A stretch of 64,000 nucleotides of DNA, taken from contig NZ_JBPZGY010000007.1 of the NCBI RefSeq assembly GCF_051857535.1, forward strand, positions 162,524 to 226,523, in the 5' to 3' direction. The position numbers and the translations under genes are program-made. This DNA is from Roseateles_B sp051857535. Its GTDB lineage: Bacteria > Pseudomonadota > Gammaproteobacteria > Burkholderiales > Burkholderiaceae_C. The notes below the pieces were generated by a model, which searched no databases, was not told the DNA's origin, and saw only the letters and a program-made list of their open reading frames with translations. Positions 18,501 through 26,037 of this stretch are shown in pieces. Position 1 is the first letter of the stretch; each line of letters begins with the position of its first letter.

Positions 18501-19109
18501 GTTGTTCAGCTCGCGAAGGATGTCCTCCACGCGCGTGAGGTTCTCACGCGTGTCCTTGAGCCGGTTCTCGGTCTCGCGGCGGCGTTCCTTGTACTTGGAG
18601 ACGCCCGCGGCCTCCTCCAGGAACAGGCGCAGTTCCTCGGGCTTGGACTCGATGATGCGGCTGATCGTGCCCTGGCCGATGATGGCGTAGGCGCGCGGGC
18701 CCAGGCCGGTGCCCAGGAACACGTCCTGCACATCGCGGCGGCGCACGGGCTGGTTGTTGATGAAGTAGCTGCTGCCGCCCTCACGCGTGAGCACGCGCTT
18801 GACGGCGATCTCCGCGAACTGGTTCCACTGCCCGCCGGCCCGCGCATCCTCGTTGCTGAAGACCAGCTCCACGCTGGCGCGACTGGCCGGGCGGCGGTTG
18901 CCGGAGCCGTTGAAGATCACGTCCTGCATGGACTCGCCACGCAGCTCGCTGGCCTTGCTTTCGCCCAGCACCCAGCGCACGGCGTCCATGATGTTGGATT
19001 TGCCGCAGCCATTGGGCCCCACCACGCCCACCAGCTGCCCCGGCAGCTGGAAATTGGTGGGCTCGGCAAAGGACTTGAAGCCCGAGAGCTTGATCGAGTT
19101 CAGGCGCAT
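15597..19109 (-). CDS. smc: Chromosome segregation ATPase SMC
   Basis: A 1170-residue condensin. The N-terminal Walker A is GPNGCGKSNI near residue 32, long coiled coils flank a central hinge around 500-640, and the C-terminal head has the signature LLSGGEKALTA and Walker B CLLDEVDAPLDD. With ScpAB it organises and segregates the chromosome. Length matches bacterial SMC. It heads the minus-strand run smc-zipA-(CorC-like)-ligA. Confidence 0.97.
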   Translation of the reverse strand: MRLNSIKLSGFKSFAEPTNFQLPGQLVGVVGPNGCGKSNIMDAVRWVLGESKASELRGESMQDVIFNGSGNRRPASRASVELVFSNEDARAGGQWNQFAEIAVKRVLTREGGSSYFINNQPVRRRDVQDVFLGTGLGPRAYAIIGQGTISRIIESKPEELRLFLEEAAGVSKYKERRRETENRLKDTRENLTRVEDILRELNNNLEKLERQAEVAASYRALQDAGTLKLHQLWFLKHRDAATEQDRVKKEHLDAVNALEARLAELRAVEAELETVRQAHYAAGDELHAAQGRMAEAQLEVSRLEERIRYVVEGRQRVENRLIELQAQNQQWEERAAQAEAELEDIAAKIAEAEEQSEILAAQAEEQAMNLPNHEDAVRAHQARANEQRVQVSQVQQQIQVLAAESRNIDEQNRQLRTRRERLATERQGLTLPDQGRLEELKLQSVGADEQRDLADARLHELQEQVPQLDESRRAAQDDANRQLARQADLSARLEALKALQEKVQTEGKLKPWLARHGLDGLAGLWTRLHIETGWENALEAALRERMGALEVGRLETVRAFATDAPPARLAFYSPPAAAIANTHETLPRLTDLLRLDDAGLKALLNDWLEGVYTAASMDEALAGRGKLSHGEVIMTREGHAVSQFAVSFYAPDSEAAGLLARAQEIENLGRELRAQTLIADDAKTQLIRAEAAYTEASQRLAAVRREASESQTRAHQLHVELLRLSQQAEAASTRKAQLEDEIAEIDAQAEELQERRMTGEARFEELDLQLADTQERHAQLEEGVIQAERKLAEAREQLRALERRAQESQFAARGLAARRGELQRGIETAGQQIAQNKASAENLQHELETLNDAAAQAGLQDALALKMEREQQLAAVRCSYDDLSLRLRRAEEQRLSFERSLEPLRERITKLQLDEQAAQLGGAQYLEQLSAAGVDLEQLAKTVEEGEVKLWGLQSEIDRINREIAALGAVNLAALDELTAARERKTFLDSQFADLTSAINTLEDAIHKIDLETRDLLSATFNQVNEHFGRMFPSLFGGGNARLVMTGDEILDAGVQVMAQPPGKKNSTIHLLSGGEKALTAIALVFAIFQLNPAPFCLLDEVDAPLDDANTERYARLVAQMSAGTQFLFISHNKIAMEMAEQLIGVTMQEQGVSRIVAVDMEAALTMAES

Positions 19110-19319
19110 GGACGGCTAGGCTGGCTCTAAGAATCCCGAAGTCCGCACGAGGCGTAGCGCCGAAGCCGGCGTTGAAGCAGAAGCTAAGGCGTTGATTTAT
19201 TTACAGAAATGCCCCTCAACAGGGGCAAATCTCGGGGCCGGATGATAACATCGCGCACCTCCCCGAAATCCCTCCCCCACGCGCCTGTGCTGCCCCTCGT
19301 GTCAGTGGCGGGCGACGGC

Positions 19320-19883
19320 ATGGAATCCCTCATGAGCAAGAACACCAAGACCGCTGCCGGCGCCGCCGCTGCCAAGCCCACCGCCAAGGCCACCGTCAAG
19401 GCAGCCACCAAGCCCGCGAAGGCCGCTGCCAAGGCCGCGCCCAAGATGCGCGAGATGCCTGTGAACCCGCCCTCGCGCCCCAGCAAGGAGCTGCACGTCT
19501 TCCCCAACCCGGCCCCGCAGCGCGACTACGTCATCCAGTTCCAGGTGCCCGAGTTCACCTGCTTCTGCCCTCTGACCGGCCAGCCCGACTTCGCCCACTT
19601 CACGATCGACATGATCGCGGACGAGTACTGCGTCGAGCTCAAGAGCCTGAAGATGTACATGTGGTCCTACCGCGATGAGGGCGCCTTCCACGAGAAGGTG
19701 ACCAACACCATCCTGGAAGACATCGTGAAGGTCACCAACCCGCGCTTCATCCGCATCACCGCCAAGTGGTATGTGCGCGGCGGCATCTACACCAACGTCG
19801 TCGTCGAGCACCGCAAGAAGGGCTGGAAGCCCCAGCCCCGCGTGGACCTGCCCCAGCACGGCGCCGAGACCGGCCTGCTGTAA
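19320..19883 (+). CDS. queF: NADPH-dependent 7-cyano-7-deazaguanine reductase QueF, with basic tail
   Basis: Reduces preQ0 to preQ1 in queuosine synthesis. The short, unimodular QueF domain begins near PSRPSKELHVFPNP and carries the nucleophilic Cys in EFTCFCPLTGQPDF, with the NADPH-binding and glutamate regions (ELKSLKMYMWSYRDEGAFHE) intact. From the ATG at 19320 the protein has 187 residues. About the first 45 are Lys/Ala/Thr-rich, resembling histone H1-like or PhaF-like tails, and are not part of the enzyme. A start at 19332 is equally possible; one at 19209 lies in a hairpin and is less likely. A strong terminator follows the stop. Confidence 0.93.
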   Translation: MESLMSKNTKTAAGAAAAKPTAKATVKAATKPAKAAAKAAPKMREMPVNPPSRPSKELHVFPNPAPQRDYVIQFQVPEFTCFCPLTGQPDFAHFTIDMIADEYCVELKSLKMYMWSYRDEGAFHEKVTNTILEDIVKVTNPRFIRITAKWYVRGGIYTNVVVEHRKKGWKPQPRVDLPQHGAETGLL

Positions 19884-19904
19884 GCCAGGGCATCGCCGCA
19901 TCGA

Positions 19905-19926
19905 GGGGGCTTCGGCCCCCTTCTTC
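19905..19926 (+). terminator. Rho-independent terminator after queF
   Basis: A stem GGGGGC / GCCCCC closed by the very stable TTCG loop, followed by TTCTT. It sits 21 bases after the queF stop and 13 bases before the SET-domain gene, so that gene probably depends on read-through or its own weak promoter. Confidence 0.8.
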
Positions 19927-19938
19927 ATTGCAGTCCAG

Positions 19939-20364
19939 ATGGCCTTCGACACCAGCCCCTTGCACCAGTACGCCGCCGTCCGCGTGAAGCGCAGCCGCAT
20001 CGACGGCTTCGGTGTCTTCGCGGACGAGCCGATCGACGCAGGCCGCCACATCGGCGACCTCACCGGCGAGCCCATCACCGTGGCCGAGGCCCGGCGCCGC
20101 GCCCAGGGCCGCCAGCGGCTGATGCTGGTGGAGCTCTCGCCCTCGCGCGCCATCGACGCCAGCCGCTCCGCCGACGCCATGCGCTTCACCAACCACAGCT
20201 GCACGGCCAATGCCCGCATCGAGGTGGCGGACGGCGAGGTGCGCTTCTTCGCCCTGCGCGAAATCGCGATTGGCGAAGAAATAACCGTGTCCTACGGCCT
20301 CACCCACCATGAAGGCCGGCTGGAATGCCGCTGCGGGGCTGACAATTGCCAGGGTCGACTCTGA
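19939..20364 (+). CDS. Small SET-domain protein (putative lysine methyltransferase)
   Basis: A 141-residue protein that is nearly all SET domain. It has the entry strand SRIDGFGVFADEPI, the pseudoknot motif RFTNHSCTAN, the catalytic-Tyr strand EEITVSYGL and a post-SET zinc motif (CRCGADNCQGRL). SET proteins methylate protein lysines with S-adenosylmethionine. In bacteria, targets are mostly unknown. All landmark residues are present, so activity is plausible. The adjacent queF product carries a Lys-rich tail, a tempting but unproven substrate. Confidence 0.85.
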   Translation: MAFDTSPLHQYAAVRVKRSRIDGFGVFADEPIDAGRHIGDLTGEPITVAEARRRAQGRQRLMLVELSPSRAIDASRSADAMRFTNHSCTANARIEVADGEVRFFALREIAIGEEITVSYGLTHHEGRLECRCGADNCQGRL

Positions 20365-20389
20365 GCCGCCACGAGCGGCGCCCCGCTGG

Positions 20390-21598
20390 ATGCAAACGCC
20401 TCACAACCCTCTGCTGGACAAGCTGCAGCCCTACCCCTTCGAGCGCCTGCGCGCCCTCACGAAGGACCTGCAGCCCAACCCGGCCCTGCGCCCCATCAGC
20501 CTCGGGATCGGCGAACCCAAGCACCCCGCGCCCAAGCTGATCGAGGACGCGCTGATGGCGCATCTCTCGGGCCTGTCCGTCTACCCAGCCACCGCCGGCG
20601 AGCCCAGGCTGCGCGAGGCCATCTGCGGCTGGCTGCAGCGCCGCTACGGCCTCGCCCTGGACCCAGCCACCCAGGTGCTGCCCGTCAACGGCTCACGCGA
20701 GGCGCTCTTCGCCTTCGCCCAGACGGTGATCGACGCCTCGCGTCCCGGCGCCACCGTCGTCTGCCCCAATCCCTTCTATCAGATCTACGAGGGCGCCGCC
20801 CTGCTGGCCGGCGCGCGGCCCGCCTTCGCCAACTCCGACCCGGCGCGCAACTTCGCGGCCGACTGGCGCCAGATCGACGAGGCCACCTGGGCCCGCACCC
20901 AGCTGCTTTACGTCTGCTCGCCCGGCAACCCGACGGGCGCCGTCATGCCGCTCGAGGAATGGCGCGAGCTCTTCGCGCTGTCGGACCGCCATGGCTTCGT
21001 GATCGCCTCGGACGAGTGCTACTCCGAGATCTACTTCCGCGAGGAAGCCCCGCTCTCCGGCCTGCAGGCCGCCGCGCAACTGGGCCGGCCGGACTTCCGC
21101 AATCTGGTGGCTTTCACCAGCCTCTCCAAGCGTTCCAATGTGCCGGGCCTGCGCTCGGGCTTCGTGGCCGGCGATGCCGCGCTGCTGAAGAAGTTCCTGC
21201 TCTACCGCACCTACCACGGCAGCGCCATGAACCCCATGGTGCAGGCCGCCAGCGTCGCCGCCTGGAGCGACGAGGCCCACGTGACAGCCAACCGCGAGGC
21301 CTACCGCGCCAAGTTCGCCGCGGTGACGCCCCTGCTGGCCGAGGTGCTGGACGTGGCCCTGCCCGATGCCAGCTTCTACCTCTGGGCGGGCGTGCCGGGC
21401 GGCGATGACGTCCGCTTCACGCTGGAACTGCTCGCTCAATACAATGTGGCGGTTCTGCCCGGCAGCCTTCTGGCCCGCGAGGCCCACGGCGTCAACCCGG
21501 GCCGCGGCCGCATCCGCCTGGCCCTGGTGGCCGAAGAGGCCGAATGCCTGGAAGCCGCTCGCCGCATCGTCGAGTTCACCCGCGCCTACAAGGCCTGA
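20390..21598 (+). CDS. dapC: N-succinyldiaminopimelate aminotransferase DapC
   Basis: PLP enzyme of the succinylase lysine/diaminopimelate pathway. It converts N-succinyl-2-amino-6-ketopimelate to N-succinyl-LL-DAP using glutamate. The 402 residues show fold-type I features: substrate region GIGEPKHPAP, CSPGNPTGAV, ASDECYSEIYF and the PLP-Lys segment SLSKRSNVPGLR. The start at 20390 (MQTPHNPLL) is preferred to an in-frame ATG at 20309 that overlaps the SET gene. dapD follows after about 80 bases, supporting the DapC assignment over other aminotransferases. Confidence 0.93.
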   Translation: MQTPHNPLLDKLQPYPFERLRALTKDLQPNPALRPISLGIGEPKHPAPKLIEDALMAHLSGLSVYPATAGEPRLREAICGWLQRRYGLALDPATQVLPVNGSREALFAFAQTVIDASRPGATVVCPNPFYQIYEGAALLAGARPAFANSDPARNFAADWRQIDEATWARTQLLYVCSPGNPTGAVMPLEEWRELFALSDRHGFVIASDECYSEIYFREEAPLSGLQAAAQLGRPDFRNLVAFTSLSKRSNVPGLRSGFVAGDAALLKKFLLYRTYHGSAMNPMVQAASVAAWSDEAHVTANREAYRAKFAAVTPLLAEVLDVALPDASFYLWAGVPGGDDVRFTLELLAQYNVAVLPGSLLAREAHGVNPGRGRIRLALVAEEAECLEAARRIVEFTRAYKA

Positions 21599-21679
21599 CC
21601 CTCTCCTGGCGCCCGCTCGCGCATCCGGCGCCGACCCGCGCGGCGCCCTCCCCCCACCTCTCCCTGACTCGAGAACACC

Positions 21680-22504
21680 ATGAGCCAAGACCTGCAGACC
21701 CTGATCGACCAAGCCTGGGAAGACCGCACCCAGTTCAGCCCCAGCAGCGCCCCCGCCGCCGTGCGCGAGGCCGTGGATCATGTGCTGGCCGAGCTGGATG
21801 CCGGCCGCCTGCGCGTGGCCGAGCGCCAGGCCGTGGGCCAGTGGACGGTGCACCAGTGGATTAAGAAGGCCGTGCTGCTGTCCTTCCGCCTCAATGACAA
21901 CCGCGCCATGGGCAGCGGCGACCTGGCCTTCTTCGACAAGGTCCCGACCAAGTTCGCAGGACTGAGCGAGGAGCAGTTGCGCGCTACCGGCGTGCGCGTG
22001 GTGCCGCCCGCCGTGGCCCGCCGCGGCAGCTTCATGGCGAAGAACGTGGTGCTGATGCCCTCCTACGTGAACATTGGCGCCTACGTGGACGAAGGCACCA
22101 TGGTCGACACCTGGGCCACCGTGGGCTCCTGCGCCCAGATCGGCAAGCACGTGCACCTGAGTGGCGGCGTGGGCATCGGTGGCGTGCTGGAGCCTCTTCA
22201 GGCCAACCCGACCATCATCGAGGACAACTGCTTCATCGGCGCCCGCTCCGAGGTGGTCGAGGGCGTGATCGTCGAGGAGAACTCGGTGATCTCCATGGGC
22301 GTCTACATCGGCCAGAGCACCCCCATCTACGACCGCGAAAAGGACGAGGTCACCTATGGTCGCGTGCCCGCCGGCTCGGTGGTGATCAGCGGCTCCCTGC
22401 CCAAGGCCGACGGCAAGTACAGCCTCTACGCCGCCATCATCGTCAAGAAGGTCGATGCCGGCACCCGTGCCAAGACCAGCATCAACGAACTGCTGCGCGC
22501 CTGA
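21680..22504 (+). CDS. dapD: Tetrahydrodipicolinate N-succinyltransferase DapD
   Basis: Adds succinyl from succinyl-CoA to tetrahydrodipicolinate, the step before DapC. The 274-residue length is standard. The left-handed beta-helix with hexapeptide repeats runs from about residue 105 to 225 (YVNIGAYVDEGTMVDTWATV, GGVLEPLQANP, CFIGARSEVVEGVIVEE). The C-terminus YAAIIVKKVDAGTRAKTSIN is typical. It forms a dap run with dapC upstream and dapE beyond pilU. Confidence 0.96.
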   Translation: MSQDLQTLIDQAWEDRTQFSPSSAPAAVREAVDHVLAELDAGRLRVAERQAVGQWTVHQWIKKAVLLSFRLNDNRAMGSGDLAFFDKVPTKFAGLSEEQLRATGVRVVPPAVARRGSFMAKNVVLMPSYVNIGAYVDEGTMVDTWATVGSCAQIGKHVHLSGGVGIGGVLEPLQANPTIIEDNCFIGARSEVVEGVIVEENSVISMGVYIGQSTPIYDREKDEVTYGRVPAGSVVISGSLPKADGKYSLYAAIIVKKVDAGTRAKTSINELLRA

Positions 22505-22807
22505 GGCATGCACAGGCGCTGCGTTTCGACGAGACCACCTCCGCCGAAGTCAGTGCGTCGCTACGGCCTGACTCCCTTCGCGGAGTTCCTGCGCAACTCG
22601 CCCACCAGCTGAGCCCCGGGCGGGCTTTGCGCATCGCCTGCCCATCGGGCAGTTGGGCTTGTTCGCAGCAGCAACTGGTAACGCCAGTCAGGTAAAACTG
22701 AATGGTTCGCACCTCTTCACTTCGTGAAAACTAAGCGATGATTCGGGCTTCGCGCGCCTCCTGGGGCGGCGAAGCCCGTTTGATTTTCTGATTGGGGTGG
22801 AGACGGC
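22505..22807. other. 303-base intergenic leader between dapD and pilU
   Basis: No convincing gene is seen. It contains a long hairpin at 22744-22778 and a locally AT-richer stretch around 22670-22740 that may hold the pilU promoter. A short minus-strand reading over 22482-22712 is Arg/Ser-rich and lacks family features. Confidence 0.5.
22744..22786 (+). terminator. Hairpin with T-rich tail upstream of pilU
   Basis: A perfect 10-base stem CGGGCTTCGC / GCGAAGCCCG encloses a 15-base loop and is followed by TTTGATTTT. It resembles a rho-independent terminator. It lies 240 bases after dapD but only 22 bases before pilU, so it may end a leader transcript or act as an attenuator. Confidence 0.5.
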
Positions 22808-23968
22808 ATGAGCGGAAACATGGAGCGCATCCTGCGCCTGATGGCGGACAAGGGCGCCTCGGACATCTATCTCTCGGCCAATATGCCGGTGCTGATCCGC
22901 ATCAACGGCCAGATGTTGCAGCTCTCAGACCAGTTGCTCACGCCCAGCCAGCCACGCCAGCTGATCGCCGAAGTGCTGGACCCGCGCAACCTGGCCGAAC
23001 TGGACGAGACCGGCGAGCTGAACATGGCCGTGTCCATCTCCAAGGTGGGGAGCTTCCGCCTGTCCGCCTTCCGCCAGCGCGGCTCCATAGCGGCGGTGTT
23101 CCGCCACATCCCGCATGTGATCCCTTCGCTGGACAGCCTCAACCTGCCGCCCATCCTCTCCAAGCTGGTGATGGAAAAACGCGGCCTGATCCTGATGGTG
23201 GGAGCGACCGGCACCGGCAAGAGCACCACGCTGGCCGCCATGCTGGAGCAGCGCAACCAGAACATGGCGGGCCACATCCTGACCATCGAGGATCCAGTCG
23301 AATTCCTGTTCAGCAACAAGCGCTCGGTGGTCAACCAGCGTGAAGTGGGCCGTGACACCGCCTCGCTGCACGTGGCCCTGAAGAATGCGCTGCGCCAGTC
23401 GCCGGACTGCATCCTGATCGGCGAAATCCGGGACCGCGAAACCATGACCGCGGCCATCTCCTACGCCCTGTCGGGACACCTGGTGCTGGCCACCCTGCAC
23501 GGCAACAACAGCTACCACGCGCTGAACCGCATCTTGTCCTTCTACACGCCCGAGAGCCGCCCCGCCCTGCTGAACGACTTGGCGGCCGGCCTGAAGGCAG
23601 TGGTGTCCCAGCGCCTTGTGCGCGCGCAGGCCGGTGGCCGCGTGCCGGTCACCGAAATCCTGGTCAACACCAAGCTGACGGCCGAGCTGATCGAGCAGGG
23701 CGATTTCAACGGCGTCAAGGAAGCCATGGAGAAGTCCATCGCCGAAGGCTCGCAGACCTTCGAAGAACACTTCGCCCACTTGATCAAGGAAGGCATCATC
23801 AGCAAGGAAGAAGGTCTCGCCTTCGCTGATTCGCCCACGAATCTGCTGTGGCGCCTGCAGAACGAGGGCCCGGCCCTGGGCAAGGGCGATGGCAACAAGA
23901 AGAAGGAAGAGCCGGCCGACGACACGGCCAGCTTCACCTCCATCACCCTGGATGTGCGCACGGAATGA
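22808..23968 (+). CDS. pilU: Type IV pilus retraction ATPase, PilU-type
   Basis: A 386-residue hexameric ATPase of the PilT/PilU family that helps depolymerise type IV pili at the inner membrane. Walker A GATGTGKSTT is near residue 133, the Asp box includes TIEDPVEFLF, and the His box is HLVLATLHGNNS. The C-terminal tail beyond the ATPase core (about 350-386) is charged and is typical of PilU rather than PilT. It overlaps dapE by 4 bases, an unusual pairing of motility and lysine synthesis genes. Confidence 0.88.
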   Translation: MSGNMERILRLMADKGASDIYLSANMPVLIRINGQMLQLSDQLLTPSQPRQLIAEVLDPRNLAELDETGELNMAVSISKVGSFRLSAFRQRGSIAAVFRHIPHVIPSLDSLNLPPILSKLVMEKRGLILMVGATGTGKSTTLAAMLEQRNQNMAGHILTIEDPVEFLFSNKRSVVNQREVGRDTASLHVALKNALRQSPDCILIGEIRDRETMTAAISYALSGHLVLATLHGNNSYHALNRILSFYTPESRPALLNDLAAGLKAVVSQRLVRAQAGGRVPVTEILVNTKLTAELIEQGDFNGVKEAMEKSIAEGSQTFEEHFAHLIKEGIISKEEGLAFADSPTNLLWRLQNEGPALGKGDGNKKKEEPADDTASFTSITLDVRTE

Positions 23969-25161
23969 AGCCCAGCGGCATGACTGATGCAAGCGAGCTG
24001 GCACAGCGCCTGGCCGAACCCACCCTGCAACTGCTGGAGCAGCTGATCAGCCGCCCCTCGGTGACCCCGCGCGACGAAGGCTGCCTGGCCTTGCTGGGCG
24101 AACGCCTGGTCCGGCTGGGCTTCCAGCTGGAGCGCATGGACAGCGGTCCAGAAGATGCCCGCGTCAGCAATCTGTGGGCGCTGCGCCCAGGTGCCGCCAG
24201 CGAAGGTCCCGTGCTGGTCTTCGCCGGCCACACCGACGTCGTGCCCACTGGCGCCCTGAGCGCCTGGGCCAGCGACCCCTTCGTGCCCAGCTACCGCGAG
24301 GGCCGGCTTTATGGCCGTGGTGCGGCGGACATGAAGACATCCCTGGCAGCCATGGTCACGGCCTGCGAGGCCTTTCTGGAGCGCCACCCGGCGCCGGCCG
24401 GGGGCATCGCCTTCTTGCTGACCAGCGACGAGGAAGGCCCCGCCAAGGACGGCACGGTGGTCTGCGTGGAGCGCCTGAAGGCACGTGGCCAGCGCCTGGA
24501 CTTCTGCATCGTCGGCGAGCCAACCTCGGTCCGGCTGCTGGGTGACACCGTCAAGAACGGCCGGCGCGGCTCGCTGTCCGGCCGCCTGCGCGTGCTTGGT
24601 GTGCAGGGCCATGTGGCCTACCCGCAGTTGGCACGCAACCCGGTGCACCAGGCCGCCCCAGCGCTCGCTGAACTTGCCGCCACCGAATGGGACCGCGGAA
24701 ACAGCTACTTCCCGCCCACCACCTTCCAGATCTCCAACATCGCTGCCGGCACCGGCGCCACCAATGTCATTCCCGGCGAGCTGGTACTGGACTTCAACTT
24801 CCGCTTCTCCACCGAGTCGACGCCGGACAGCCTCAAGGCTCGCGTCCATGCCCTGCTGGAGCGCCACGGCCTGGAATACGCGCTCGACTGGAACCTCAGC
24901 GGCGAGCCCTTCCTCACGCCCGTTGGGCGCCTCAGCGAAGCCCTCGGCATGGCCATCCACGAGGTGACAGGCGTGCAGACCGAGCTGTCGACCACGGGAG
25001 GCACCTCGGATGGCCGCTTCATCGCCAAGGTCTGCCCGCAGGTGGCCGAATTCGGCCCCCTCAACGCCAGCATCCACAAAATCGACGAATACGTGCCCGT
25101 GGACCAGGTTGGCCCGCTGGCCGCCATCTACTGCCTCTGTCTGGAACAATTGCTGCTGTGA
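23965..25161 (+). CDS. dapE: Succinyl-diaminopimelate desuccinylase DapE
   Basis: Dizinc M20 peptidase-family enzyme that hydrolyses N-succinyl-LL-DAP to LL-DAP and succinate. In 398 residues the metal and catalytic motifs are in order: FAGHTDVVP, GRGAADMKTS, TSDEEGPAKDGT and the C-terminal His region NASIHKIDEYVP. The start ATG at 23965 overlaps the pilU stop (ATGA); an internal ATG at 23980 is the alternative and would give a length closer to E. coli DapE. Confidence 0.95.
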   Translation: MKPSGMTDASELAQRLAEPTLQLLEQLISRPSVTPRDEGCLALLGERLVRLGFQLERMDSGPEDARVSNLWALRPGAASEGPVLVFAGHTDVVPTGALSAWASDPFVPSYREGRLYGRGAADMKTSLAAMVTACEAFLERHPAPAGGIAFLLTSDEEGPAKDGTVVCVERLKARGQRLDFCIVGEPTSVRLLGDTVKNGRRGSLSGRLRVLGVQGHVAYPQLARNPVHQAAPALAELAATEWDRGNSYFPPTTFQISNIAAGTGATNVIPGELVLDFNFRFSTESTPDSLKARVHALLERHGLEYALDWNLSGEPFLTPVGRLSEALGMAIHEVTGVQTELSTTGGTSDGRFIAKVCPQVAEFGPLNASIHKIDEYVPVDQVGPLAAIYCLCLEQLLL

Positions 25162-26030
25162 AGCTGATCGACTGCATCGAAGCCCAAGCCGCCCGCCTCG
25201 TCAAGGCGGGCGTCGCATTTGGGCATGGCACCACCAATGCCTTTGACGAGGCCGCCTGGCTGGCCCTGTGGAAGCTGGGCCTGCCCCTGGACGGCCTGGG
25301 CGACCATGAGGACGACGCCCTGGACGACGCGCAGCTGGCGGCCATCGAAGCCCTGGTGGACGAGCGCATCCGCACACGCAAGCCCGCCGCCTACCTCACC
25401 CGCGAGGCCTGGCTGCAAGGCGTGCCCTTCTACGTGGACGAGCGCGCCATCGTGCCGCGCAGCTTCATCGCCGAGTTGATTGCCGAGGCGACCATCGACC
25501 CCTGGCTGTCCGAGCACACCACGCGGGCCCTGGACCTGTGCACCGGCAATGGCAGCCTGGCCATCCTGGCGGCCATGGCCTGGCCTGAGCTGCAGGTCGA
25601 TGCCATCGACCTCTCCGAGGACGCACTGGCCGTGGCGCGCATCAACGTGGACAGGCACGGCCTGGGCGAACGCGTCCGCCTGCTGCAGGGGGACGCCCTC
25701 GTCCCGGCGCAGGGGCCTTACGACCTCATCCTGTGCAACCCGCCCTACGTCAACAGCCAGTCCATGGCCGCCCTGCCCGCCGAGTACCGCGCCGAGCCCG
25801 AGCTGGCCCTGGCGGGTGGCAGCGACGGCATGGACTTCGTGCGCAAGCTCTTCGCCAGCGCGCCGCAGCAGATGAAGGCGAATGCCGTGCTGGTGCTGGA
25901 GATCGGCAATGAGCGCGAATTTTTCGAAGCCGCCTTCCCGCGCCTGGAAGTGGCCTGGATGGAATGCAGCGCCGGCGAAGACCAGGTGCTGCTCGTGACT
26001 CGCGAAGCCCTGCTCGCCGGTCTGAACTGA
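25158..26030 (+). CDS. prmB: Ribosomal protein uL3 glutamine N5-methyltransferase PrmB
   Basis: Methylates a Gln of ribosomal protein L3. The 290-residue product has an N-terminal helical domain and a Rossmann methyltransferase domain with SAM loop DLCTGNGSLAI and the catalytic NPPY (LCNPPYVNS), followed by AGGSDGMDFV. The gene starts with GTG overlapping the dapE stop (GTGA), so translation is coupled. The NPPY context and length favour PrmB over the release-factor enzyme PrmC. Confidence 0.9.
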   Translation: MKLIDCIEAQAARLVKAGVAFGHGTTNAFDEAAWLALWKLGLPLDGLGDHEDDALDDAQLAAIEALVDERIRTRKPAAYLTREAWLQGVPFYVDERAIVPRSFIAELIAEATIDPWLSEHTTRALDLCTGNGSLAILAAMAWPELQVDAIDLSEDALAVARINVDRHGLGERVRLLQGDALVPAQGPYDLILCNPPYVNSQSMAALPAEYRAEPELALAGGSDGMDFVRKLFASAPQQMKANAVLVLEIGNEREFFEAAFPRLEVAWMECSAGEDQVLLVTREALLAGLN

Positions 26031-26037
26031 ACAAGAC

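Noticed and set aside
19110..19319. preQ1 riboswitch before queF
   Set aside because: The region has a small GCCCCT/AGGGGC hairpin at 19211-19226, but no preQ1-class pseudoknot pattern overlapping a ribosome site could be recognised.
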